The translations under genes and the position numbers were made by a program. Below the pieces are notes generated by a model. It was given only the letters and a program-made list of their open reading frames with translations, made no database searches and was not told the DNA's origin. From Gemella haemolysans (lineage in GTDB: Bacteria; Bacillota; Bacilli; Staphylococcales; Gemellaceae), in the NCBI RefSeq assembly GCF_001553035.1, contig NZ_KQ959924.1, forward strand, positions 1 through 64,000: a DNA stretch of 64,000 bases. The letters run 5' to 3'. Positions 15,535-23,011 of this stretch are shown here, one piece after another. Within the stretch, counting starts at the first letter, position 1. Every line of letters begins with the position of its first letter.

Positions 15535-15553
15535 ACCTCCCTTCCGGGCAAGT
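15535..15553 (-). promoter_or_regulatory. 5' hairpin sequestering the toxin Shine-Dalgarno
   Basis: On the minus strand ACTTGCCC-GGAA-GGGAGGT folds as a seven-pair stem with one bulge and a GNRA-type GGAA loop. Its 3' arm is the toxin ribosome site. A comparable 5' stem-loop limits Fst translation in pAD1 RNA I. Confidence 0.6.
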
Positions 15554-15564
15554 AGCCTACTTTT

Positions 15565-15573
15565 ATTATAGCA
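15565..15573 (-). promoter_or_regulatory. Extended -10 promoter of the toxin mRNA
   Basis: Minus strand TGC-TATAAT (15565-15573); the -35 region is poor. Predicted start near 15557, about 29 nt before the toxin ATG. Confidence 0.6.
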
Positions 15574-15670
15574 TTACAAATCTCATCAGAAAAGATATTT
15601 TTATAATATTTAGAATTAAAATTATATTTTTAAGATTATGTAAATAAAAGATAAAAGGTGATTCGAAATC

Positions 15671-15778
15671 TCCAAATTTTAAATAATTATATGAGAGTTC
15701 ATAACCGCAGTGTTTTTTGATATCTAAATTCGCTTTATAAAAGCTTTTTAGAAATCTAATAAACTGTGTGGGATTAAC
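15671..15778 (+). repeat. Structured intergenic repeat, copy 1
   Basis: About 105 bp shared with 21752-21863. The conserved blocks are ATATGAGA, then GATATCTAAATTCGCTTTAT, then CTTTTTAGA and ATCTAATAAAC. The last three can fold into a ~17-bp hairpin around the TTCGCTTTAT loop (here with two mismatches). No ORF is shared. A second strong hairpin follows 50 nt downstream. The gap 15574-15670 shows nothing else. Confidence 0.6.
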
Positions 15779-15827
15779 ATCTCTTTTTTATGTTACTATT
15801 TTATTTGACTCATAGTACAATGATAAC

Positions 15828-15880
15828 AGATAAGAAGTCCCGAATTCCGTAGGAGCTCGGTGATTTCTTATCTTTCTTTT
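15828..15880 (+). terminator. Strong plus-strand terminator without a known gene
   Basis: AGATAAGAA (15828-15836) pairs with TTCTTATCT (15865-15873), with an inner CCGA/TCGG stem and a T-rich tail on the plus strand. No plus-strand gene precedes it. It may end an RNA carrying repeat copy 1, or one from a weak TTACTA-17-TACAAT promoter at 15793-15821. Confidence 0.65.
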
Positions 15881-16204
15881 TTATTTTATCTGTTCACTTA
15901 CAGCACTTATTTTGTCTAGAATCTCATCCAAGCTAAAGTAGCCACTTTTTTGAATAGATAGTCTTCCTTCGATATATACTTCTACAGTTGGTGCTGAAAG
16001 AATGCCTCGCTGTGCAGCAATTTCCATATTTTCTTCTAGTGAAATATAGTATGTTGGAATATCTTTGTGATCTTCTTGCCACGTAGTAATTCTGTTTTTT
16101 ATTGAGTGACATGGCATACATGTGGCACTTCCGTATTGAATAATCGCTATGTCATTGTCACTAATAATTTTATTTAAGTTGTCGTTTTTTGAGAAGTCAA
16201 TCAT
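15881..16204 (-). CDS. Thioredoxin-like protein with CMPC motif
   Basis: 107-aa thioredoxin-fold protein. An N-terminal beta-alpha-beta region is followed by the redox motif GSATCMPCHSI (residues ~26-36), then the cis-proline region LSAPTVEVYIEGR typical of thioredoxins. CMPC is not the CGPC of thioredoxin 1, so this is probably a specialised thiol oxidoreductase. It is single and on the opposite strand from its neighbours. Partner unknown. Confidence 0.8.
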   Translation of the reverse strand: MIDFSKNDNLNKIISDNDIAIIQYGSATCMPCHSIKNRITTWQEDHKDIPTYYISLEENMEIAAQRGILSAPTVEVYIEGRLSIQKSGYFSLDEILDKISAVSEQIK

Positions 16205-16365
16205 ATTTTATCTTCCTTTTGTTATTTTAGTAAGAAGCAGTGAAGTTTGCCGTCTTCTTTTAATATGTGTATATTATAGTTGTTTTAAAAGTTAATTACA
16301 ACTATTATTAATTGTGTATATACATGGTGCAAAAATAGAATATTATAAAAATTTTCTGAAAACTA

Positions 16366-16394
16366 TTGACAATAATTTTAAAACGTGATATCAT
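16366..16394 (+). promoter_or_regulatory. Promoter of the lysA-dapA-dapB operon
   Basis: TTGACA (16366-16371), 17-nt spacer ending TGA, TATCAT (16389-16394). The predicted start near 16401 is just before the riboswitch. Confidence 0.8.
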
Positions 16395-16416
16395 TTTTAT
16401 AACGTAAATAGATAAG

Positions 16417-16554
16417 TATTATAAAAAGAGGCCGCGATGACTAATTTAAAAGGTAGCATCGCCGAAGTGATTAAATTCACTGGGGTTATGTCGAATAGGC
16501 ATAACACTGTCATTAGAAAATGCCCATTTTCTTCATGGTGAGCTTTTTATAATA
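16417..16554 (+). ncRNA. Lysine riboswitch (L-box), compact P2
   Basis: Five-helix layout: P1 perfect 12 bp (16417-16428 / 16543-16554), P2 GCGATG/CATCGC (16434-16439 / 16457-16462), P3 AGTGA/TCACT, P4 GTTATG/CATAAC, P5 AGAAAAT/ATTTTCT. The conserved strings ATCGCCGAAG, CTGTCA and GGTGAGC match known lysine riboswitches. Loop 2 ATTTAA (16444-16449) is complementary to loop 3 TTAAAT (16471-16476), giving the expected P2-P3 kissing contact. P2 lacks the usual long extension. It controls lysA through the following terminator. Confidence 0.85.
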
Positions 16555-16586
16555 AGGGCAAGAGGAATAGGATAGAATTATAAGCT

Positions 16587-16625
16587 AGACTACAAGGACC
16601 TTTTGTTCTTGTAGTCTATTTTTTA
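16587..16625 (+). terminator. Riboswitch-controlled terminator before lysA
   Basis: AGACTACAAG (16587-16596) pairs with CTTGTAGTCT (16608-16617) with three further pairs, then a T-run. ATTATAAG just upstream (about 16577-16584) is largely complementary to the 3' strand of P1 and could form the alternative fold. Confidence 0.85.
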
Positions 16626-16648
16626 TAACTTATTTGAAGGAGAAAGTA

Positions 16649-17941
16649 ATGAGATTATTTGATGGTATGACGGTAGAAAATGGTGAACTGAATATTTCAG
16701 GAGTTGGAGTAAGTGAGTTAAAAGCTCAATATGGTACACCACTTTATGTTTATGATGAAAATATGTTAGTGAACCAATGTAGAACTTTTATTAATAATTT
16801 TAAAAGTTCGAAGTTCAATACAGAAGTTCTTTACGCATCGAAAGCTTTTAGTTGTTTAGAGGTATTAAGAATCGCGAGTAGAGAGGGCTTAGGTGTTGAT
16901 GTGGTTTCACTTGGTGAGATTCATACGGCATACAAAGCTGGTTATGATATGAAACGAGCTTATTTCCACGGAAATAATAAAACTCGTGAAGAATTACAAT
17001 ATGCTCTTGAAGTTGGAGTAGGAACTATCGTTATAGATAACGACTATGAATATGAAATGATTAATGAAATCGTAAGAGAGAGTGGAAATACTGTAGATGT
17101 ACTTCTAAGAATTAATACTGGTATCGATGCTCATACTCATGAATATATCAAAACAGCAAAAGATGATTCAAAATTTGGTTATTCAGTATATGATGAGTCG
17201 ATTTATGATTTAATCACAGATATTAATAAACAAAGCAATCTTAACTTCGTAGGATTCCATTCACACATCGGTTCACAAATTTTTGAGAAAACTTCATTTT
17301 TCGAAGCTGTAAAAGTGGTTATGGAATTTACTAGAAGAGTTCAAGAAAGATTAGGTTTAGCTATAAGTGTTCTTAACCTAGGTGGAGGTTTTGGAGTTTA
17401 TTATACTCAAGAAGATAGCCCTTTTGAACTTGCTGAGTTTTTAAGAGAGTATATCGAAGTGGTTGAACGTGAAAGTGATAATTTTGGCTTAGATCTAACT
17501 AAGGTAGTTATTGAACCTGGTAGAAGTTTAACATGTAACGCAGGTAGCACATTATACAGTGTTGGTGGAGTTAAGAAAACTTTTGCTGGTCGTGAATACG
17601 TGTTTGTTGATGGAGGTATGGCAGATAATCCTCGTTATGCATTATATAAAGCAAAATATGAGGCTATGCTAGCAAACAAGATGAATGAAGAAGCAGATAC
17701 AACTTATACAGTTGCTGGTAAATGCTGTGAGTCTGGAGATATGCTAGTAATGGATGCGAATTTACCTAAAGCTGAGCAAGGTGACTTACTATTAGTATCA
17801 TCGACTGGAGCATATAACTATAGTATGAGTAGTAACTACAATAGATTACCGAAGTTACCAGTAGTATTTGTAAAAGACGGAACTAGCCGCCTAGTAGTAA
17901 AAGGTGAGACTTTAGAAGATTTAATTAGACAAGACGTTTAA
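16649..17941 (+). CDS. lysA: Diaminopimelate decarboxylase
   Basis: 430-aa fold-type III PLP enzyme converting meso-diaminopimelate to lysine. It has the PLP lysine in LYASKAF, HSHIGSQI, the phosphate-binding GGGFGVYY, EPGRSLTCNAG, and CCESGDML with the catalytic Cys. The ATG at 16649 follows AAGGAG; an in-frame TTG at 16634 would place that ribosome site inside the gene. First gene of lysA-dapA-dapB, under a lysine riboswitch, so the branch shuts off when lysine is high. Confidence 0.97.
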   Translation: MRLFDGMTVENGELNISGVGVSELKAQYGTPLYVYDENMLVNQCRTFINNFKSSKFNTEVLYASKAFSCLEVLRIASREGLGVDVVSLGEIHTAYKAGYDMKRAYFHGNNKTREELQYALEVGVGTIVIDNDYEYEMINEIVRESGNTVDVLLRINTGIDAHTHEYIKTAKDDSKFGYSVYDESIYDLITDINKQSNLNFVGFHSHIGSQIFEKTSFFEAVKVVMEFTRRVQERLGLAISVLNLGGGFGVYYTQEDSPFELAEFLREYIEVVERESDNFGLDLTKVVIEPGRSLTCNAGSTLYSVGGVKKTFAGREYVFVDGGMADNPRYALYKAKYEAMLANKMNEEADTTYTVAGKCCESGDMLVMDANLPKAEQGDLLLVSSTGAYNYSMSSNYNRLPKLPVVFVKDGTSRLVVKGETLEDLIRQDV

Positions 17942-18011
17942 TTCAAAAAATAAAATAAAAAATATTATTAAAAATACACAAAAATAACATAGATATGAGG
18001 AGAACAAGATT

Positions 18012-18902
18012 ATGACAATTTATACAGGAAGCGGAGTAGCAATAGTAACACCATTTTTAGAGGATGGAAGTGTAGATTATGATACGTTTGGAGAGTTAAT
18101 CGAATTTCAAATTAGTGAAGGAACAGACGCGATTATCGTAGCGGGAACTACTGGTGAGAGTTCAACTATGCCTGATGATGAACAAGTAGCGGTTATTAAA
18201 TTCGCTATTGATAGAGTAGCAGGACGAGTGCCAGTTATCGCAGGTAGTGGGGTTAACGATACGGCTCACTCAATTAGATTAAGCCAAGAGATTGAAAAAT
18301 TAGGACCAGATGCATTATTAGTAGTAACACCATACTACATCAAAACTAGTCAACAAGGTTTAATCGAGCACTTTGAAGCAATTGCTAATAGTGTTGATTT
18401 ACCAATCGTACTTTATAATGTACCAGGAAGAACTGGACAAGTTATGGCGCCTGAGACTATTTTACACTTATCTCAACACAAAAACATCGTGGCATATAAA
18501 GATGCTGTAGGTGACATCGCTCATACTTTAGCAGTTAGAAACTTAGTAGGTGAGAAAATTGATATTTACTCAGGAAATGACGATATTAATGTACCGATTA
18601 TTTTAGCGGGTGGTAAAGGAACAATTTCTGTTTTAGCTAACGTTTATCCAAAAGCTACGCACTTAATGTGTAAATATGCTTTAGAAAGACAAGTGGATAA
18701 AGCTTTCGCTCTTCAACTTAAATATTTAGACTTCATCCACATGTTATTTGCTGAACCAAACCCAATGCCAGTTAAAAAATGTGTAGAATTAATTGGAAAA
18801 TCAGCTTGTCATTACCGTCTACCTATGACACACGTTGCTCCAACATTAGCAACAAGATTAGAGCAAGAGATTGCAAGACTTAATTCACTACAAGGAGAGT
18901 AA
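18012..18902 (+). CDS. dapA: 4-Hydroxy-tetrahydrodipicolinate synthase
   Basis: 296-aa TIM-barrel aldolase condensing pyruvate with aspartate semialdehyde, the committed step of diaminopimelate and lysine synthesis. Visible are TTGESSTM, the Tyr motif PIVLYNVPGRTG, the Schiff-base lysine in IVAYKDAVGD and the GGKGTISVLAN block. It follows lysA by 70 nt and dapB starts 2 nt after its stop. Confidence 0.97.
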   Translation: MTIYTGSGVAIVTPFLEDGSVDYDTFGELIEFQISEGTDAIIVAGTTGESSTMPDDEQVAVIKFAIDRVAGRVPVIAGSGVNDTAHSIRLSQEIEKLGPDALLVVTPYYIKTSQQGLIEHFEAIANSVDLPIVLYNVPGRTGQVMAPETILHLSQHKNIVAYKDAVGDIAHTLAVRNLVGEKIDIYSGNDDINVPIILAGGKGTISVLANVYPKATHLMCKYALERQVDKAFALQLKYLDFIHMLFAEPNPMPVKKCVELIGKSACHYRLPMTHVAPTLATRLEQEIARLNSLQGE

Positions 18903-18904
18903 AA

Positions 18905-19648
18905 ATGAGAGTTTTATTAAGCGGTTATAATGGAACGATGGGACAAGTTCTAAAAAACTATATTCAAGATAGTACTGATTTAGAAATTGTTGCAGGAGTA
19001 GGGCGAGAATTATTAGAAGAGAAATTTCCAACTTATACTTCATATAAAGGTTTAGAGAAGGTTGCTGATGTGATTATTGATTTTTCTCATCACGCAGGGA
19101 CTGCATCTCTAGTTGAATATGCTAAACGTACAGCAACGAAGGTTGTAATAGCGACAACTGGTCATACTACAGAAGAATTAGAATTAATCGATGAACTAGC
19201 AACTCATGTTGGAGTAGTTTACGCTGGGAATTACAGCCTAGGAGTAAATGTCTTAGTCGAGTTAGTGAAAAAAGCTAGTGAGTTATTACTAGGATATGAT
19301 ATAGAAGTTATTGAAAAACACCACAATAAAAAAGTTGATGCACCTAGTGGAACTGCAAAAATGTTAGTAGATGCGGTTAAAGACGTAGAAGATTATAATA
19401 GAGTCTATGGTCGTCATGGAGATATGAAACGCCAAGAAAAAGAGATTGGAATTCATGCAGTTCGTGGTGGAACTATAGTAGGCGAACATGAAGTGATTTT
19501 TGCTGGTGAGGATGAGGTAATTGAAATTAAACATACAGCATTAAGTAAAAAAATGTTCGCAAAAGGATCTGTTACAGCTGCACAGTGGCTTAACAGTGTT
19601 GAAGAACCTAGATTATATTCTATGAAAGATGTACTAGGTATAGAATAA
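18905..19648 (+). CDS. dapB: 4-Hydroxy-tetrahydrodipicolinate reductase
   Basis: 247-aa NAD(P)H-dependent reductase. It has a Rossmann N-terminus (LLSGYNGTMGQV), ATTGHT, and the catalytic/substrate motif EKHHNKKVDAPSGTA (residues ~138-152), with a C-terminal LSKKMFAKGSVTAAQWL. It ends the riboswitch-controlled operon. The spacer to dapH has several hairpins and a new promoter, so the later Dap genes may be regulated separately. Confidence 0.97.
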   Translation: MRVLLSGYNGTMGQVLKNYIQDSTDLEIVAGVGRELLEEKFPTYTSYKGLEKVADVIIDFSHHAGTASLVEYAKRTATKVVIATTGHTTEELELIDELATHVGVVYAGNYSLGVNVLVELVKKASELLLGYDIEVIEKHHNKKVDAPSGTAKMLVDAVKDVEDYNRVYGRHGDMKRQEKEIGIHAVRGGTIVGEHEVIFAGEDEVIEIKHTALSKKMFAKGSVTAAQWLNSVEEPRLYSMKDVLGIE

Positions 19649-19661
19649 TAAAGTCAGAAGC

Positions 19662-19750
19662 GACTCAAAGTTATACTATAAGATGTTTTATTGAGTCCTC
19701 CTTATGAAGTTTATAGAAATATTCATAAGTAGAGTGGTTGGTATACCACT
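19662..19750 (+). repeat. Three consecutive hairpins between dapB and dapH
   Basis: GACTCAA/TTGAGTC (19662-19668 / 19691-19697), CTTATGAA/TTCATAAG (19701-19708 / 19722-19729) and AGTGGT/ACCACT (19733-19738 / 19745-19750). None has a T-run, so they are not clear terminators and may affect mRNA stability or processing. Confidence 0.55.
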
Positions 19751-19779
19751 TAAATTAAAAATACTATAATAAAGTTAGA

Positions 19780-19808
19780 TTGACATATGTAAAAATTAAA
19801 TATAAAAT
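19780..19808 (+). promoter_or_regulatory. Internal promoter for dapH
   Basis: TTGACA (19780-19785), 17-nt spacer, TAAAAT (19803-19808), 33 nt before the dapH ATG. It would keep acetyl-Dap synthesis, needed for the cell wall, partly independent of the lysine riboswitch. Confidence 0.65.
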
Positions 19809-19841
19809 AGAAAAAAATCATATAGATAATAGGAGAAAGAA

Positions 19842-20543
19842 ATGAAATCAACAGAAGAGATTATTAAATTTATAGCAACATCTAAAAAGAAAACACCTGT
19901 AAAAGTTTACGTTAATTTTAACGCTGAAGTAGAATTTCCAGAAACATTAGAAGTTTATGGTGAAGGAAACTCAAAAGTTATTTTTGCGGATTTCGCTGAT
20001 TGGGTGGAATTTTACGAAGCTAACAAAGCTCTTGTAGTAAATCACCGTGTGGAAAATGATCGACGTAATAGTGGTGTACCGATGATCGATTTAACTCAGT
20101 TTAACGCTCGTATCGAACCAGGATGTTCAATTCGTGAACATGTTAGTATCGGAGATAACGCGGTTATTATGATGGGGGCTGTTATTAACATCGGGGCAAA
20201 AATTGGGAAAAACACTATGATTGATATGAATGCTATTTTAGGTGGACGTGCTGAAGTTGGGGAAAATTCTCATGTTGGTGCTGGATCTGTATTATCAGGA
20301 GTTATTGAACCAGCTAATGCAACGCCAGTACGTGTAGGGAACAATGTTCTTATCGGTGCTAATGCGGTAGTATTAGAAGGTGTACAAATCGGAGATAATG
20401 CCGTTGTTGCAGCTGGAAGTGTAGTAACAAAAGATGTAGCTAGTGGTGATGTTGTAGCGGGAGTACCGGCACGAGTAATTAAAACACGTAGTGAAGTTGC
20501 AGAAGAAAAAGTAGACATTATTGCAGAATTAAGAAACTTATAA
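19842..20543 (+). CDS. dapH: Tetrahydrodipicolinate N-acetyltransferase
   Basis: 233 aa. An N-terminal alpha/beta region (~1-90) is followed by a left-handed beta-helix of hexapeptide repeats (from [15 protein letters not shown] to GVPARVIKT), the DapH layout using acetyl-CoA rather than succinyl-CoA. It acts in the cytoplasm on the acetylated Dap pathway used by Bacillus and Staphylococcus. The AGGAG site precedes its ATG and it is 17 nt from the deacetylase gene. Confidence 0.95.
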   Translation: MKSTEEIIKFIATSKKKTPVKVYVNFNAEVEFPETLEVYGEGNSKVIFADFADWVEFYEANKALVVNHRVENDRRNSGVPMIDLTQFNARIEPGCSIREHVSIGDNAVIMMGAVINIGAKIGKNTMIDMNAILGGRAEVGENSHVGAGSVLSGVIEPANATPVRVGNNVLIGANAVVLEGVQIGDNAVVAAGSVVTKDVASGDVVAGVPARVIKTRSEVAEEKVDIIAELRNL

Positions 20544-20560
20544 TAAAGTAGGAAGAAAAG

Positions 20561-21718
20561 ATGAAAGTAATTACTGAAGAGAATTTAACATCATGGCGTA
20601 GACATTTGCACCAAAATCCAGAGTTATCTTTGGAAGAGTATAAAACAAAAGAATTTATTGCTAGTGTTTTAAAAGAATACGATATAGAATATCAAGAAGC
20701 GCTTGAGACAGGATTAGTAGTGATTTTTAAAGCTAGTATGGAAACTAAAGATACGATTTTATTTAGAGCTGATATTGATGCACTTCCTATTTCAGAGGAA
20801 AATGATGTTGATTTTAAATCAAATAATGATGGCGTAATGCACGCGTGTGGTCATGATGGACATACGACTATGCTTTTAGGAAGTGTTATAGAAGCGGCTG
20901 ATTATTACAAAAATAATACTACAAAGGTAAATAGTATTTTTGTATTCCAACCTGCTGAAGAAACTTTCGGCGGTGGAAATTTATTAATCAATGATTTTGA
21001 TTTTTCACCTTATAATATTGTAGCAAGTTATGCCCTGCATATGAATCCAGATTATCCTGAAGGTCATATTGTTTCTAAACCAAAAGAAATTATGGCCAGT
21101 GCTAATGAATATAGAATTTATATTAAAGGACGTGCGGCGCATGTTGGTTTGAAAAATACTGGAATCGATGCTCTTAATGTAGCTACAATGTTCTTCCAGG
21201 AGATGTTAAAGCTTAATGCATTGCATACTAAAGCACGTAATACTAACATTATTCATATCGGTAAAATGTACGGTGGGGATGCGATGAATGTCGTTGCTGA
21301 GAATGCATATCTGGAAGGAACGATTAGAACATACAGTATGGAAGATTTAGCGACAATTAAAGCTGCGATTGAAAATACACGTGTAGGACTTGAGCATCTT
21401 ACTGGTGCAAGTATTCGTGTTGATTTTGCTGAAGGATATCCAGCGGTAATTAATGATGAAGCTCCTTATCAAGTAATTAGAGAAGTTATAGAAAAAGAAA
21501 ATATCGACTATATTGAGTTAGAGGAAGCTTATCTGTATGGAGAAGATTTCTCATTCTTCAGTAGGCTTTCTCCTATAAACTATAGCTTTTTAGGTTTGAG
21601 AAACGAAGAGAAAAACTATGTTTCAGGACTGCATACACCAACTTTCAACTTCGATGAAAAAATATTAAAAGTAGGGGTTCAATATTATCTTGGTATATTG
21701 AGATACTATAATAAATAA
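20561..21718 (+). CDS. ykuR: N-acetyldiaminopimelate deacetylase (M20 family)
   Basis: 385-aa di-metal amidohydrolase of the M20 family. The motifs FRADIDALPI, MHACGHDGHTTM (metal His), QPAEETFGGG (catalytic Glu) and YGEDFSFFS (metal ligand) are present, with an inserted dimerisation domain around residues 175-290. Coupled to dapH, it should remove the acetyl group from N-acetyl-LL-diaminopimelate. The aminotransferase and epimerase steps are not encoded in this window. Confidence 0.92.
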   Translation: MKVITEENLTSWRRHLHQNPELSLEEYKTKEFIASVLKEYDIEYQEALETGLVVIFKASMETKDTILFRADIDALPISEENDVDFKSNNDGVMHACGHDGHTTMLLGSVIEAADYYKNNTTKVNSIFVFQPAEETFGGGNLLINDFDFSPYNIVASYALHMNPDYPEGHIVSKPKEIMASANEYRIYIKGRAAHVGLKNTGIDALNVATMFFQEMLKLNALHTKARNTNIIHIGKMYGGDAMNVVAENAYLEGTIRTYSMEDLATIKAAIENTRVGLEHLTGASIRVDFAEGYPAVINDEAPYQVIREVIEKENIDYIELEEAYLYGEDFSFFSRLSPINYSFLGLRNEEKNYVSGLHTPTFNFDEKILKVGVQYYLGILRYYNK

Positions 21719-21751
21719 CTTTGTAATATAAAATAGAAGTTAACCCAAAAG

Positions 21752-21863
21752 TTCAAAACTTTTAAAAAGTTTATATGAGAACTCATGAATGTAGTGGTTT
21801 ATTGATATCTAAATTCGCTTTATGTTAACTTTTTAGATATCTAATAAACTTTGTAGGAGTGAC
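21752..21863 (+). repeat. Structured intergenic repeat, copy 2
   Basis: Partner of 15671-15778. GTTTATT-GATATCTAAA (about 21797-21813) can pair with TTTAGATATC-T-AATAAAC (about 21832-21849), a near-perfect 17-bp hairpin with one bulge around a TTCGCTTTATGTTAAC loop. It sits directly upstream of a terminator and the alr-like gene, an arrangement like an aptamer plus expression platform. Confidence 0.6.
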
Positions 21864-21912
21864 TTAACAAAATCGATTTCTCAAAATCACGATTTTTGAG
21901 TCACTTCCTTTT
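21858..21912 (+). terminator. Terminator/attenuator directly upstream of alr
   Basis: Two-part hairpin: outer AGTGACT/AGTCACT (21858-21864 / 21899-21905) and inner CAAAATCG/CGATTTTTG, then CCTTTTATC. It ends only ~20 nt before the alr ATG, so it either ends the dapH operon or attenuates alr. Confidence 0.7.
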
Positions 21913-21930
21913 ATCTAAGAAAGGATCTTT

Positions 21931-23004
21931 ATGGCAATAATTGAGTTAAATTATAATAATATAAGACAAAATGCTATTAATTTAAAAGAACAGGCACAGG
22001 ATATAATAGCTGTAGTTAAAAATAATGCGTATAATTTAGATTTACGAGAGTGTGTAAAATTATACTCAGAAGTAGGAATTAATTATTTTGCTACGACAAA
22101 AAAAGAAGAGTGCAAGATAATAAGAGAAACACTTGGTGAGAATGCTAATATTTTTCTTTTAAATCCAACTTATGACTTTGCATTAGCAAGAGAATACAAT
22201 ATCGAGATAAATATAGCGAGTCTTGAATATTTAAAAGAAAATATTGAAAGACTGAAAGATTTAACGTTGCAGTTGGAATTTGCGGGTAGTATGAGACGTG
22301 CAGGAGCAAGAAATCTGGAAGAAGTGCTAGAAATTATAAATTTCTGCAAAGAAAACAAACTAAAATTAAAAGGATTTTGGTCTCATTTTTCATTTGCAGA
22401 TGAGTTTGATGGTTTCTATGAAAAAGAAAAAGAGTTAGTATTAAATGTTCTTGATAAAGTGCAAAAAGATTATGATTTTGAAGTAGTCCACTTGCAAAAT
22501 AGTGCCTCATTTTTACGTGATGGTTCATTTGAAAAAACAACTCACCAGAGATTAGGTATAATTCTTTATGGAGCTATGCCATATAATATCAAGGAAAATC
22601 CAGTAGCTCTTAAGAATTTAGTTATTAAAAACCCTATTACCGTTTATGGTGAAATAATTAATATAGTAACGTTAAATAAAGGTGAATGCATAGGATATTC
22701 TAATTCGTATATAGCTGATGACGATAAGAAAGTAGGGGTCGTTAATATTGGTTATGGAGATGGAATACTGAGAGATAGATTAAAAGGAAAAACTTGTATA
22801 ATTAATGGAAAAGATAGAAGTATTTATTCGACTATGATGAGTCACTTAGTTGTAGAAATAGGTGAAGAAGAACAAATAGGTGATAGAGTTTATATTTATG
22901 ATGCTAAACAACAGCTCCATGACTATACTAAGTATTTCGGACCGAATTCTGTTCAACTTGCTGCATTGAATTATAATAGTTTGAAAGTGAAGAAGATATA
23001 CTAA
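21931..23004 (+). CDS. alr: Alanine racemase-like PLP enzyme
   Basis: 357-aa fold-type III PLP protein. The PLP-lysine motif IAVVKNNAYN (normally K-x-N/D-A-Y), RAGARN, a Tyr-containing GYSNSY and the C-terminal beta domain with VNIGYGDGI are visible. It is short against standard alanine racemases (~370-390 aa). In S. aureus an alr paralogue also lies in the Dap operon, so the position is conserved in type. D-alanine supply for peptidoglycan is the likely role, but another amino-acid racemase activity cannot be excluded. Confidence 0.85.
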   Translation: MAIIELNYNNIRQNAINLKEQAQDIIAVVKNNAYNLDLRECVKLYSEVGINYFATTKKEECKIIRETLGENANIFLLNPTYDFALAREYNIEINIASLEYLKENIERLKDLTLQLEFAGSMRRAGARNLEEVLEIINFCKENKLKLKGFWSHFSFADEFDGFYEKEKELVLNVLDKVQKDYDFEVVHLQNSASFLRDGSFEKTTHQRLGIILYGAMPYNIKENPVALKNLVIKNPITVYGEIINIVTLNKGECIGYSNSYIADDDKKVGVVNIGYGDGILRDRLKGKTCIINGKDRSIYSTMMSHLVVEIGEEEQIGDRVYIYDAKQQLHDYTKYFGPNSVQLAALNYNSLKVKKIY

Positions 23005-23011
23005 AAATAAT

